From Liolophura sinensis (Eukaryota > Mollusca > Polyplacophora > Chitonida > Chitonidae): DNA of 64,000 bases. Shown piece by piece: positions 49,224-62,600 of the stretch. Location: contig NC_088298.1 in the NCBI RefSeq assembly GCF_032854445.1, forward strand, positions 20,857,295 through 20,921,294, in the 5' to 3' direction. The position numbers and the translations under genes are program-made. The notes below the pieces were generated by a model that worked only from the letters and a program-made list of their open reading frames with translations, was not told the DNA's origin and did not search any database. How positions within the stretch are numbered: the first letter of the stretch is position 1; each line of letters starts with the position of its first letter.

Positions 49224-49562
49224 GGTAGGACAGTCAAGACATGTAATGGAAACTTGGAGTCTGTTGCTCACTTTAACTGCCCAGCAATATGGTAGGACAG
49301 TCAAGACATGTAATGGAAACTTGGAGTCTGTTGCTCACTTTAACTGCCCAGCAACATGGTAGGACAGTCAAGACATGTAATGGAAACTTGGAGTCTGTTG
49401 CTCACTTTAACTGCCCAGCAATATGGTAGGACAGTCAAGACATGTAATGGAAACTTGGAGTCTGTTGCTCTCTTTAACTGCCCAGCAATATGGTGGGACA
49501 GTCAAGACATGTAATGGAAACTTGGAGTCTGTTGCTCACTTGAACTGCCCAGCAATATGGCT
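49224..49562. repeat. 67-bp tandem repeat, 5 units
   Basis: 'ggtaggacagtcaagacatg' starts at 49224, 49291, 49358, 49425 and (as 'ggtgggac') 49492. Units are nearly identical, implying recent amplification. Confidence 0.96.
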
Positions 49563-49702
49563 TACATACTACGCAGGCACTATCTGTGAAAATATGTGTG
49601 TCCTGTGTTTGGGAAAGTTCATAAGTTGTTAGCCAAATGTCATCTGTTTTTAATAACTTTGGGTTTTCTCAACCCATAAAACTGACTGCAGTATTAAATT
49701 TG

Positions 49703-49962
49703 TTTTATTTATTTATTTCATTGGTGTTTTACGCCGTACTCAAGAATGTTTCACTTGTATGAAGGTGGCCAGAATTATGGTGGGAAGAAGCCGGGCAGAA
49801 CCCAGGGGAAACCCACGATAATCCACAGGTTGCTGGAAGACCTTCCCACATACAGCTGGAGAGGAAGCCAGCATGAGCTGGACTTGAACTCACAGCGACC
49901 GCATTGGTGAGAGGCTCCTGGATCATTGTGCTGCGCTAGCGCGCTAACCAACTGAGCCTATT
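49703..49962 (-). repeat. SINE family S1, near full length
   Basis: Reverse copy from the TTTA tail to 'gcgctaaccaactgagcc' at the head end, about 720 bp upstream of the NAGS start codon. Confidence 0.9.
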
Positions 49963-50357
49963 AAATTCTAGTGGAATACTTGTATTCTTCATTACAACAT
50001 TATAAACATCACTGAATCAAATCAAAATGAAATCAAAACATGGAACTATTACCGAGCCTTATGTGTTAACTGGACGTACGATATACTTACAGAGTGTCAG
50101 AGGGGATGTAATAATGTTTGCATTTTAGATTACTTGCTAGATACAGATCAACAAAGTCTGAATTTCATTTGAATGACGGCTTGTTGGGGAAGCTGTAGCT
50201 ACAAATATTTAAAGGTTTTTTTTTTTTTAGCATATCAGAATATTGTATGCTAATTATATTTAGTGTGGTTTTTACATTTTTGTCTGAATTGGTTGGGTGG
50301 GAAGAGTGGGGGGGGTGAATGGGAAACACAGAGCAGCCTAAATGTTTCATATTTCTT

Positions 50358-50580
50358 CTGATTTTCAAGGTTGCCATTCTTAGGCCTCTCCTGGCTCCAA
50401 TTATGCGTGCATTTTTTTTTATAAGAACTGATTGGGATATTGTTGTTAAGTTGGTTTAAATGACTGTTTATTCTGATTTTCAAGGTTGCCATTCTTGTCT
50501 TTCCAGGCTCTAATTATGTGTGCATTTTTTTGACAAGAACTGATTGTGATACTGTTGTTCAATTGGTTTAAATCATTTTG
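50358..50580. repeat. 117-bp tandem duplication upstream of NAGS
   Basis: 'ctgattttcaaggttgccat' begins at about 50358 and 50475 and is followed in both by 'ctccaattatg.gtgcattt', 'aagaactgattg' and 'ttggtttaaat'. It lies 100-320 bp before the NAGS ATG, so it may overlap the promoter. Confidence 0.85.
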
Positions 50581-50680
50581 TTATATCATTTTATCAGTTT
50601 TGTTTGTTTTGTTTTTTTCTTATTCAAGTTTATTAACTAAGCTTTCTGTCGAAGCTGAGTAACATTACCAACCGAGCAAA

Positions 50681-53600
50681 ATGCAGGCTTTTAACAGACT
50701 GAAGCATCATGGCGTAGGCATCCTGACACAGTGTTGCCAGTGTTCAAGAAAACTTTCCCGATATGTGCACAAGTTCCCAAGAGACGAACTCTTGAAACTC
50801 CTACGGTTTATTCAAACTGCTCAGACAAAATCAAGCTGTCTTTCATGTGAGGATTCTGTGATGCGAAATTCCCTGTCCACTTTACAAGGCAAGACAATTC
50901 TTAGTGATGAAAGTATGGCAGGAATTCTGGGAAGTCATCACGTTCATGGAACTCGCCAGGTGCGCTGTTATCAACGACCGTATCGCAGGTAATGTCCACT
51001 ATCATCTTTAATACGATCAAAATTAAATCATGCACTTTTTGAAATATAAGACATTCTAATACTGGATCATTTACTTTCCTGAGCTGTGACTTCTTTTTTT
51101 GGTCCAAAATGATATCAGTGCAGTCTACTAAAATTAGCATATCAGAAACATTTGCTGAATTATGCTGCAAATGTCTGTTTATGAAGAGGTCTGTAGTTTT
51201 AGAAGTTTAACCTCTGCATTTTGTTTTGAATACAGCCAAGAGCAGATTCCACAAAGCCGTTTCAGATTTAAATACTCTTTTATGATGTTTAGTTTTTGGT
51301 GATGTAAGTTGAAATTTGAACACGTTTGTCTGAAGATAACACTGATGATATGGACAAAACTTTGATTTCTAAAGCCCATAAAAAAGATTTATAAGGTCAT
51401 ATTTCAATCTTTGACTGAGGTCAGTAATGCAAGGCTTCGTTGTATGACTTAGGTCAGGAATGCAAGGCTTCATTGTTTGACTTAGGTCAGAAACGCAAGG
51501 CTTTGTTGTGTGACTTAGGTCAGAAATGCTAGGCTTCGTTGTATGACTTAGGTCAGAAATGCAAGGTTTCGTGGCGTGACTTAGGTCAGAAATGCAAGGC
51601 TTCGTTATGTGACTTAGGTCAGAAATGCAAGGCTTCATTGTATGACTTAGGTCAGAAATGCAAGGTTTCGTGGTGTGACTTAGGTCAGAAATGCAAGGCT
51701 TTGTTATGTGACTTAGGTCAGAAATGCAAGGCTTCGTTGTATGACTTAGATCAGAAATGCAAGGCTTCGTGGTGTGACTTAGGTCAGAAATGCAAGGCTT
51801 CGTTATGTGACTTAGGTCAGAAATGCAAGGCTTCATTGTATGACTTAGATCAGAAATGCAAGGTTTCGTTGTATCGGACCATGCTCTATTCACTTGGTTA
51901 TAAAAAGCTTTATAACAAGATTTTAGCCAGTACCAAGCTAAGGATTATTGATTTCAATCTTGTCAGTGGTTAACTACATAATGACTGTGTAGTTTTTGTG
52001 GAATAAAATAGAAAGAAAAAGAATCCTTTTGAACTTAACATAAACTTCATGATTTATATCTTTTTTAGGTATTTAAGCCTTACACCAAAGATGATATCGG
52101 CCTCCCCATACGATGCCCGCATGAAGGATTACCTGGGCGATCTCATGACCAATGCTGCCACCTGGCAGGTGATGCAGAGCAGTGGCTACTACCCCGCAGG
52201 CAACGGAGAATTCTCCACCGATCTGAAACGCTTTCTTAGTGAGGTAAGATTAAAAGAGTCCAGTGTGAGGAGAGGAGGAGGGGTGAACAGTTTTTTTTTT
52301 CTATTCTCCCAGTACAGTAGGAAACTATTCTGTGTTGATTCTTTGAGTCATAGCGCCACCTCGAAGCTGTCTAAGGAAAGATAACTCAGTGGTGTATATC
52401 AATGAGTAATGAGCTGTATCAGTGAATTATCTTCCCTTAGACAACATCTTAGACTGTTTTGGCCATGGGCCATTACAGAGAATTGTTTCCTATTATATTG
52501 GGTGAAAATGAGGCATATAATGTTGGTATGCATGTAATTTAAATGGTTGTCTTTTAGGAAGTACTTGTTTTTTTTTGGTGAGATAACAAATAATTGAATG
52601 ATGATGAAAACAATCTTTTGTTTTCCCACTGATTTGGTAACCACTACAAGTACAAGTGTATAAAATATGTATTGTATAGGTAGGTATTTGGTCTAGTTTT
52701 GTCATTCACAAAAATATCTGGTTTCCTGTTTTCTGATAGGTTGGCACAGATCCTCGAGAAGCTCGCTATTGGCTGAAGCAATTTATAAATCTTGATGCCA
52801 ACAAACCCTTTGCTGTGATCCAGGTTGGCAATGATGTTTTCAATCACACGCATGAGGTAAGAAACATCGTCGCCTTTCAAATTTGAGTTGTCTCCCTTAT
52901 TATGATGAAACTGTTCAAGACATTCTAAAACGTTATTTATCATATTGTATTTATCAAGCCGGATATTTTACAGAAGAAGGGGGGCTGAGGTGGTTAGCAC
53001 TTCAGCGTGGTGTAATGACTCAGGAGCCTCCCACCAAATGTACGGTCACGGTGAATTCAAGTCCAGCTCATGCTGGCTTCCAGCTGTCGGCTGTATGTGG
53101 GAAGGTCTGTCAGTAACCTGCAGATGTGGGTTGTGGGTTCCCCCTGGGCTCTGCCCGGTTTACTCCCACCATAATGCTGGTCGCTGTCATACATATATAA
53201 GTGAATTATTCTTGAGTATGGCATAAAACACCAATGAATTAAATAAATCAAATTTTAGGGAAAAGTTTTACGATGCAAGACAGTGAGAACTTGAGTTATC
53301 TCCCCTGTTCTAATAGCAATCTAAAACAGTTTTTACCTTACTGTATTTGTTAGGGATATAATATCTGTGAAAATTTGAGTTCTCTGTCTGAAAATGTAGA
53401 TTTGAGGCATTCGGTGATAGAATTCACTCTGCTACTGAAGTGTATTGGTTTCAACTTGAGTGAATAAAATTGGTTCATACTTTGAATGAATGCAGAACTT
53501 TTGAATTTCAATCTTAATCAAAGATATCCAATGTTTGTCATTTCAGCTGGAGAATCTAGTCTCATGTATTTCTTTCCTACAACGAAACCAAATGCGACCA

Positions 53601-56600
53601 ATTGTAATCCATGGTAACCATGTATCCAAAGATAACGTAATCACCCCTGATGAGCTGAGGGTAAGTTTTCATGTCAGTTGACATGAAGAACATGTATAAT
53701 GCCATTTTTAAACACTTGTTTTCAACCAATATGTTGTAGTTACATGTATGTCACATGTGAGAAAGTTTGTAGGTTTGCCAAACTTTTCCACCCGTAAAAC
53801 TGTCTACCATCTTCAGCCGTCAAACTAGATATGTTCTGTTGACTTTTCTGACCACATTGTTTGTGATTGGTTACTCCATATTCATTTTTTTTAGATGCTT
53901 ATCATATGTTTATAAATGCTCATGCACATATGTGCATGTGTATATATATATATGTATATATGTATATATATTTGAGTTATTTCAAATCACAGTAGTCAAT
54001 TTGAACTAAAACAAATGTATTTGATGTTATATAGGCCATATGCTGTCAGTATGGTACATAAAACACACCCTGTTTATCACATGTACACGTAATTATCTTT
54101 TATTAAAGTGTAGCAATCAAGAAAAAGAAAACAGATAACAGTAACTTTATTTTAATATGCTACAATATTAAAAGGCTGAATTCAATGGTCTTAAATTTCG
54201 TATGTTTTCTTTTTTTATCTAATTTTACAAACCTTGGGTATTTTTGTCTCCAGGGTCACAAACCAGTCTTAGACCTGAGTCTTAAAACAGTTCATTGCCC
54301 TAAAATTGTGTCTTATCTTAGGCCTTTTTGTTTTGAGTTGCCTAAGACTCTCATGACCAAATTGAAATTTAGCTTTTAAATTCAAGTGTATGTTCAGTAA
54401 TAATACCACAAGTTAAGACCAAGTCTGACATAAGTCCAAGATAACTTCATGATCCTGGAGGCTGGAATGATACTCTGGTTATCTCCCCTTAGACGTATCA
54501 ACATGATCTTCTGTATACTATAAATGCCATCTTTGTACACTTGTTTCCACAGACGCACCGGTCCAAGCTGTTGGGAGAGTGCATGCTACTCACAAGCATG
54601 TTAGAAGCGTACGGAACGCACGCGCGGCCGCTGTTCAGTGGCTGCACTCTCATACAGGCACATCAGTTTGGACAGTAAGTAAATCTACTCTGCGTCCAGT
54701 GTCTTGCAGATGTACTTTTTCAGCAATTCTGATGTACAGCAACCTGACTTCTGTGGCTGAGGTGGTTAGCTTGCCAGTGCTGCGTAACGACCCAGGAACC
54801 TCTCACCGATATGGTCGCTGTGAGTTCAAGCTTAGCTTATGCTCACTTGCTCTCCAGTCTGCCAGACCTGCTGATGGTTGTGGGATTTGACTCAAAACTA
54901 TATGGTACTAATAAGAATGGGTCCTGCACAGTACCGCGCGTTAACCATACGGTACTATGTACTGCTTCACAGAAACACTGACTCAAAACTATATGCTCTC
55001 CGAGCACACGTGGGAAGGCCTGCCAGCAGGTGGTCGTGGGTTTCACCCAGGCTCTGTCCAGTTTTCTCCGTGATTAACCTAAAAGTTCACTAATCGTTTA
55101 CATTTACCCGAAGTGTAAATATTTCACCCACTGTTACAGTTATTAACCAACGAGTTTACAAAGTGTTTACTTTTCACCGGCTGTTACAGTTAACCTAAGA
55201 GTTTACTATTAAAGTGTTTACATTTGTCCCAAGTGTTTACATTTGGCCTACTGTTACAGTTAACCTAAGAGTGCGCAAAGTGTTTACTTTTCACCAACTG
55301 TTACAGTTAACCTAAGAGTTTACTATTAAAGTGTTTACATTTGTCCCAAGTGTTTACATTTGGCCTACTGTTACAGTTAACCTAAGAGTGCGCAAAGTGT
55401 TTACTTTTCACCAACTGTTACAGTTAACCTAAGAGTTCACTATTAAAGTGTTTACATTTGTCCCAAGTGTTTACATTTGGCTTACTGTTGCAGGTCCAGC
55501 CTGAGTGGCACCGCCTCTACCATCAACAGCGACCCCATCAAATGGTGTCTGCAGACGCGTCATGTCCCTATCATCCCCGCGGTAGGGGAGACACAGTCAG
55601 GGCAGATCTTACTCCTGGACATCTGGAGTGTTACTGAGGCCATCGCTGTCCTTTTACAGCCTCTCAAAGTCATGGAGATCAACACCGTCGGAGGCTTCAC
55701 AGACGAGGACGGACATGTAAGGCAACAATGCAAACCTTTTAGCATCCTCAATTTAAGATTAAGTTTACTTATTCTACAGATGCTTTCTCAAAAAGTAAAG
55801 GCTTCATGTAAGGCAAGGACGTCACACTTTCATGTCCTCGAGTTAAGTTTCACTTTAAGTTTCCAATGCTTTCTCCAGGCAAGGGGTATTAATTTAGACT
55901 TGTCTGTCCTTACCGGCCCCGATAGCAAAGTTGGTAGAGCGTCCGCTTCGGTAGCGGTAGATCCAGGGTCAATCCTGGGTCGAATCACACCTAAGACCTT
56001 AAAAGAGGAAGTTGTAGCTTCCTCGCTTGGCGTTCAGCATGAAGGGATAGTGCAACACCTGGTTGACCCGTATAAGTATAATGGCTCGGCCGTGCGGGTA
56101 ACTTGCCTTCGGTAAGGCATCTCAGTGAAGCAGGGCTAGATAAAAGAGCGGTGGAAATCCGTCCTGCAACAAGGAGGCACATTACATGCACTGTAAGGAT
56201 TCCTTGGTCGTCATTTGACTAAAAAATTGTTAAGTACAACATTAAACCCCAAGCACTCACTCACTCTGTCTTTCTGTCTAAATTTTGCATGTTTGAAGAG
56301 TGCATGATTTTTGATGGCTTCCCTGCAATGACTTTCCACAAAATATTGTGTGTAGACTTCTTCTGTGTAACCTCAAATCAAGTTAGAAAACCAGTAAGGT
56401 GTGTGTATTAGATAAGTTTTGCATATTTAATGATTACATTAAATGGATTGGCTTTTGTTTTATGTACAAAAATTGATCTTGATACAATTTAGTATGCAGT
56501 TTCTTTTTTTGGCCTGTCGTATCCATGTAATGAGTTTTACCTGGGATATATATTCACCAAATTTGCTTTTTTGTGTGCAGATAGAACCTTATAAAAGCTG

Positions 56601-59600
56601 CTCTGGACACTTTTTCAGTTTTAATTTTTTTTAGAAATTTATCGTCAAGAGTTTTGGTAACTAAGCAAGGCTCTGCCCACAGTGGGCGACACTGTTTTCG
56701 GTACATTTCTCAGTAAACAAGTATCGCGAGGTGTTGTGACACTTTACGAAATGACCAAAGACAGCCGAAAAATACACTCTCTGACCGTTTTTTTTTTTTT
56801 TCAAACTGATCGGTCACTATGATGACGTGTGTGACAAATCTCCGTTCACAGCAGCAAAAGCTAATTTAAATAATGAACCACGACAAGTTTTTTTCTGGTA
56901 GCAAAGCGATTCAAGCAACAGAAACAAGGCCAAGATCAGTTAAAAAAGAATTGTCAGGCATTGCTATAACATGCATTGCCAAATTTCAGTGTAGGCAGTG
57001 TGAGAGTGAAAACAGAGGTAGGCCTATAAAGTATTTTACATCCTGAGGGCCTTTGTGGCTCAGTTGGTTAGCGTGCTAGCTAATGACCCAGGAGCCTCTC
57101 ACCAATGTGATTGCTGTGAGTTCAAGTCCAGCTCATGCTGGCTTCCGGCTTCCTCTTCGGCTGTACGTGGGAAGGTCTTCCAGCAACTTGCGGATGGTCA
57201 TGTGTTTTTCCCAGGCACAGCCCGGTTTCCTCCTACCATAATGCTGGCCGCCATCGTACAAGTGAAATATTCGTGAGTATGGCATAAAACTCCAATCAAA
57301 TATAATAAATAAATTTTACATCCCACATTTCTACCGATGTATTGATCCAGATTTTGCACAAGCTATCTTTTCATCTTTCACTGTGAAGATAGTCTCTCAG
57401 AGCACCATGTTGAAAAATGTCTTCCATGTGAAGCTCAGGGAGTTTCCCCCCTTGCACACCCCTCTCCTCATTTGCCCCCTCTCGTCGTTTGCCCCCTCTC
57501 CTCATTTGCCCCCTCCTCATTTGCTCCCCTCTCCTCATTTGCCCCCCTCTCCTCATTTGCTCCCCTCTCCTCATTTGCCCCCTCGCTTAGCCATGTTTTA
57601 TCTTTGCCAAATTCATGTCTTAGGCTTTGCATATCTATTACTTTGATATATCTTAAATATATTGTGTGTTTGTTTTGGGCATTCAGGTGATAGCCAATGT
57701 GAATCTGCCAACGGATGAAGTGAATATGACAGAAAAACCTTGGTGCACACCAGACAAGCTATATCAGGTGAGCTCACTGTGATATTGTGTTAAAGGATCC
57801 ATGAAATGTTTGGTTTTGATTTCTTAATATGCAGTTTTGGATATGTCCAAACATATAAAAGTGACAAAAAACTTCTCAGCATTTCTTGGGACATAGGAAT
57901 GGCTTCACTCTACAGTTATCTTCAGGAACCAATGGTCAGTCCATAAATGAATTAGCCTGTAGTGGTCAATGGTGATGGCTGTTAAATCAACTGTTTGCTG
58001 TGGAAAAGCCTGAATAGAAGAGGGTGGTTGATGTGGGGGGTGCGTGGGGTGGGGTGCAGGTGGGGGGCGCCCTAAGCTGATCCTCCATCATGGATGTAAG
58101 TTCATGGATGATGTCATTTTAAAAACATTTACAGCCATGCATACGCCTAAAATAGAGGGGTTATTAAGAGATATAATATATGCATTGAAAAGGAAATCTT
58201 TTTCTTCATTTTTTTTTTTTTTTTTTTTTTGGCATCTTTTGTTCAATTCCCTTCAAATAGAGTTGTTTTCCACGTATTCTTTAAGGATCAGTACATGCTC
58301 CTCACCACCAGTATGCATGTAACCTGCATATTACCCATGTTCCACTACTTTCCCCTGTCCTTCTGCTGTATGTCTCCTAGAACACACTTGTCTCACACAT
58401 CATTCACATCTGCTGTAGGTCAAGTTGGGAAAGTGTACGAGGGACATGGGCGGCTTCAAGGCAGTCAGTCTACTATTTTTGTCATGTTTGCTGTGCAGAT
58501 TTTACTGTCTCAGTCTGAAGAGCTCTCCAAGGGAGACAAGCTAACTTTCACTCATGAGTGAACTATTTGTTTATTGTGTTATTAAATAGGACCTTAGTCC
58601 ATCCATCACTGTGATACTTTTACGTTTTTATTGTGAAGAGTTCTCTAAGGTAGACAGCCTGACCTGTAATGTTGATTGTGTTTGGAAAGGACACTTTGTT
58701 TGATTTGCTTTGTTTACTTACACACAAATAAGGCAACGTATAATTGACTGCAATTAAAAAATTTCGTATGTGTGGTCATAAATACAAAATAAGTACTAGT
58801 ATTGGTTTTTCTCATTGTTTAACACATGGACTATCATTCTTAAGGTTACACAAGCACTTTGAGTTTCCTGACTATTTATGTAGTAAATTTGTCAAGTTCA
58901 CCCTCAAAAATATATATGCCCTAACTTTGGCATTGTACAATGCCATCCCACCACATGCAGCTTGCACTTTTCTCTACAACATATTAAAAATCAAGCTAAC
59001 ATGAGCACCATTTTTTTGAACTGTGTTTGCTGGAAGGGAAATCATAGCATAGCTTTTTGTTACCTTGGTAACCTCAGGGGCGAGATGTGCTGAGGGGAAA
59101 GAAAGTATTACTGGCAAAAAAGTTTAAAGTTTTGAGACAAAATTCTGATATATTTTAACTAGGTGCAGTCTAACGATGCGGAAACTCATCGTGCATCAAC
59201 ACCCTAAAACAACCTAATCAACAACCTAATGTCTGTTTGGCAGTATTACCCAATCAGTGCTCCTTCACTCTTCTGTTCAGAGGCAAATCTTGAACCCAAT
59301 TGCCTGAATTGCACATGTGTAACCTTAAAAACTTTTACCCCGACACTGTCATTTAGATCACACACATTACAGAACGCTTGTGAGTGAAGATGCGAAGAAG
59401 AAAGCAATGTAGACCAAGCAAAGTAGACCAGATGGTTTTGTTGGTCTGTGATGCTGTACTCAAAAATGTTTCACTTTCATATGTGACAACAGTTATGTTT
59501 ACCAAGTGGGAAAACTGGGTGAAGCCTTAAGTAAACTGTGGCCCTTCACCTCATACCTCTCAAACCCCCAGACTTACGTGTAAAGCTACAGCCCAACCAC

Positions 59601-62600
59601 TGGGAAGTTAACTCGTGTGTCACTCAAACCCAGTGTTGTCTGCTGTGTTTGATCTCACCCAGACTTTGACCTTGATCCGTTTGACCTTGAACAATGTAAC
59701 ATAAAGCTGCAACCGAACTAGGAGAAGGCTTATGTCAGCCTCATCCAGATTTAAACCTTGATCAGCTTGACCTTGATCAAGATGACATAAAACTGCAGAT
59801 GAACTAACGGAAGGTTAATTTGATCATGGCACTCCTACCAAATGTTGTTGCTGTGATCTCATCCAGACTTTGACCTTGATCAGCTTGACCTTGATCAAGA
59901 TGACATAAAACTGCAGATGAACTAACGGAAGGTTAATTTGATCATGCCACTCCTACCAAATGTTGTTGCTGTGATCTCATCCAGACTTTGACCTTGATCA
60001 GCTTGACCTTGATCAAGATGACATAAAACTGCAGATGAACTAACGGAAGGTTAATTTGATCATGCCACTCCGACCAAATGTTGTTGCTGTGATCTCATCC
60101 AGAATTTGACCTTGATCAGCTTGACCTTGAAGAAGCTGAAGAGTGATCATATGACTCATGACTTAACATACTCACTCATGTTGTCTGTCACTGTGTAGTA
60201 AAAATTGTGTGGCTAAAACAGCTGGCTAATAACAACATGTATTTTAATGTGCAGAAAAAATACAAATTAATGAAATAATTTAAGATCTTAAATTTATACA
60301 GTCATTGTTTTTTTGTTGTATGTTAATTGTTGTATGGTGTTAAAACCCCCCAAAAATGATGAATTTTGCAAGATAAGATATTTTGCTGCTTTTCATTGAG
60401 ATGCGGATGCTTCACTATACTTTATCTGCAAGGATGTCAAACTGTGTAGTGTAGTGTCCTTAAATTCCCAAATCAATCAATCAATCAATCAGCCAAACTG
60501 ATCACTTCAGATTCAGCGAATCACCCGTCTTCTGGAGAAGATGCCGAGTCAGAGTTCTGTGGTTTTAACGTCCGTGGATAAGATGCTACAAGAACTGTTC
60601 ACTCATCACGGTAAGTCAGCCGTGACTGGTGTAAAATGATTTCCTCGCCTTGAAATTCTCTAATTTTTGGCATAGTTTGAGTCTAAGTTAGCATACAGTT
60701 TGAGTTTAAGTTGGCATACTTCAAGTCTAATTTGTCATTGTTTGGGTGTAACTTGGCATAATTCAGGTTGACATAATTTGAGTGTAAGTTTGCATATAGT
60801 TTGAGTTTAAATCGGCATACTTCAAGTCTGTTTTGGGAAGGTTCAGGTGTAAAGTGGCATAGTTTAATTTGGCGTGTGATAGTTTAAAGTGTAAGTTAAT
60901 TAGTTTGAGTGTGAGTTGGCATAGTTTGAGTGTGAGTTTGAGTGTGAGTTGGCATAGTTTGAGTGTGAGTTGGCATAGTTTGAGTGACATTTCATGTGGT
61001 TTTAGGGGCATACAGATTTATGTTAACTCAAAAAAAGTTGAGTTTGAATAGTTTTTCTTTTATGAAAATACTTAACTCTGCCACAGACAGAAGTAAGAAA
61101 TATAGCCAGATCTGATTATATTACTTGAATATTTTGATCACTTTTCTCAATTCTCATTCTAGGATCTGGAACCTTCTTTAAGATAACTGAGCCTGTGAGG
61201 AAATGTACCAGTCTGTCAGAAGTTGATGTGTCCAGACTAACACAGCTATTGACACGGTGAGTTAAGAATTCAGCTGCCATGACATACACCTTGCAAGGTT
61301 TTGTGATGTTTTTGAGTTCTGAGATTTCAGGGAGGTAAAAGTGGTTCTACTCGGAGCTCTTTTATCACTGAAGGTAAAAAAAAATCCTACACTTCCATGT
61401 GACCTGTCAGAAATTTTAGGCAACTTTTTTTGATTACATATACTGTAACATGGGATTCTGAAAAACATCAAACCCAGGTCAGGTCATACCAAAGACTAAG
61501 AAAACAAAAACTAAAAATGTTACTTGTTACTGTCACCCTTGGTGCTCAGTACTGAGAGAAACGGGACTGGTTGACCCAGTATCAGTGTAATGTGACTGAG
61601 TCATGTCTGGTGTCTTCGGCATAATACTTCACTGGTGACAACGCTTTGGTAGCATTGACTCACCCTGCCACCTAATGACTCCTTATTGTCATATGACAAA
61701 TTATTAAGTATGATGTTAAACCCCAAGCATTTATTCATTCATTCATTCATTCTGAAATAAAGTTTCGGGAAAAGCGGAATTTGTGATCTTAAGAAGTGCC
61801 ATTTGCACCTGGAACGTGGTGAGACGGGTGATCAGTAAATTCAGGTGAATGAAAGTTGCCTAAGATAGCTTACATGTTGACAACTCACATGTACATGATA
61901 CTTCAGGACTATTTCTAACTTCAGCAAGAAAAGAGTTCAAACTTGGAACTCCTTTATATTTGCTGAGGTGTATAAATGTTTTTATTTTGGTTTGCTCTAC
62001 AATACATCTTACATGAATGAGGTTGACAAATCATACTTGGATTTGACTTAAATAATAAAAAATGAATGGAAATTATGAAATTAAACATTGCTTTTTTTCC
62101 TCACAAGGTCATTTGGGAAGGAGCTGAAGGAGGATTATGTAGAGAAAATAGAGAAAAGTTTCCACACACTTTATCTCTCTGAAGGGTAAGTGGAAATATA
62201 TAAAGGTTTCTACTCATTTATCTATCTGAACGGTGTGTGGAAATAGAGAAAAGTTTCCACACACTTTATCTGTCTGAATGGTAAGTGACAATAGAAAAGA
62301 TTTTTGCACACTTTACCTGTCCAAAGTGTAGGTGAAATAGAGAAAGGTTTCTACACACATTATCTGTCTGAAGGGTAAGGGAAATATAAACTCTAAATAT
62401 AATCCCGGATAGCACAGTTGGTAGAGCGTCCGCCTAGGGAGCGGTAGATCCAGGATCAATCCTTGGTCGAGTCACACCTAAGACTTTAAAAGAGGAAGTT
62501 GTAACTTCCTCGCTTGGCGTTCAGCATGAAGGGGATAGTGCAACGACTGGTTGACCCGTATCAGTATAATGGCTCGGGCGGGGCGGCTTACTTGCCTTCG

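Noticed and set aside
51369-51973. Long open frames (174 aa minus, 144 aa plus) in NAGS intron 1
   Set aside because: They are produced by a 33-bp tandem repeat whose length is a multiple of three and which lacks stops on both strands; no domain or splice context supports either.
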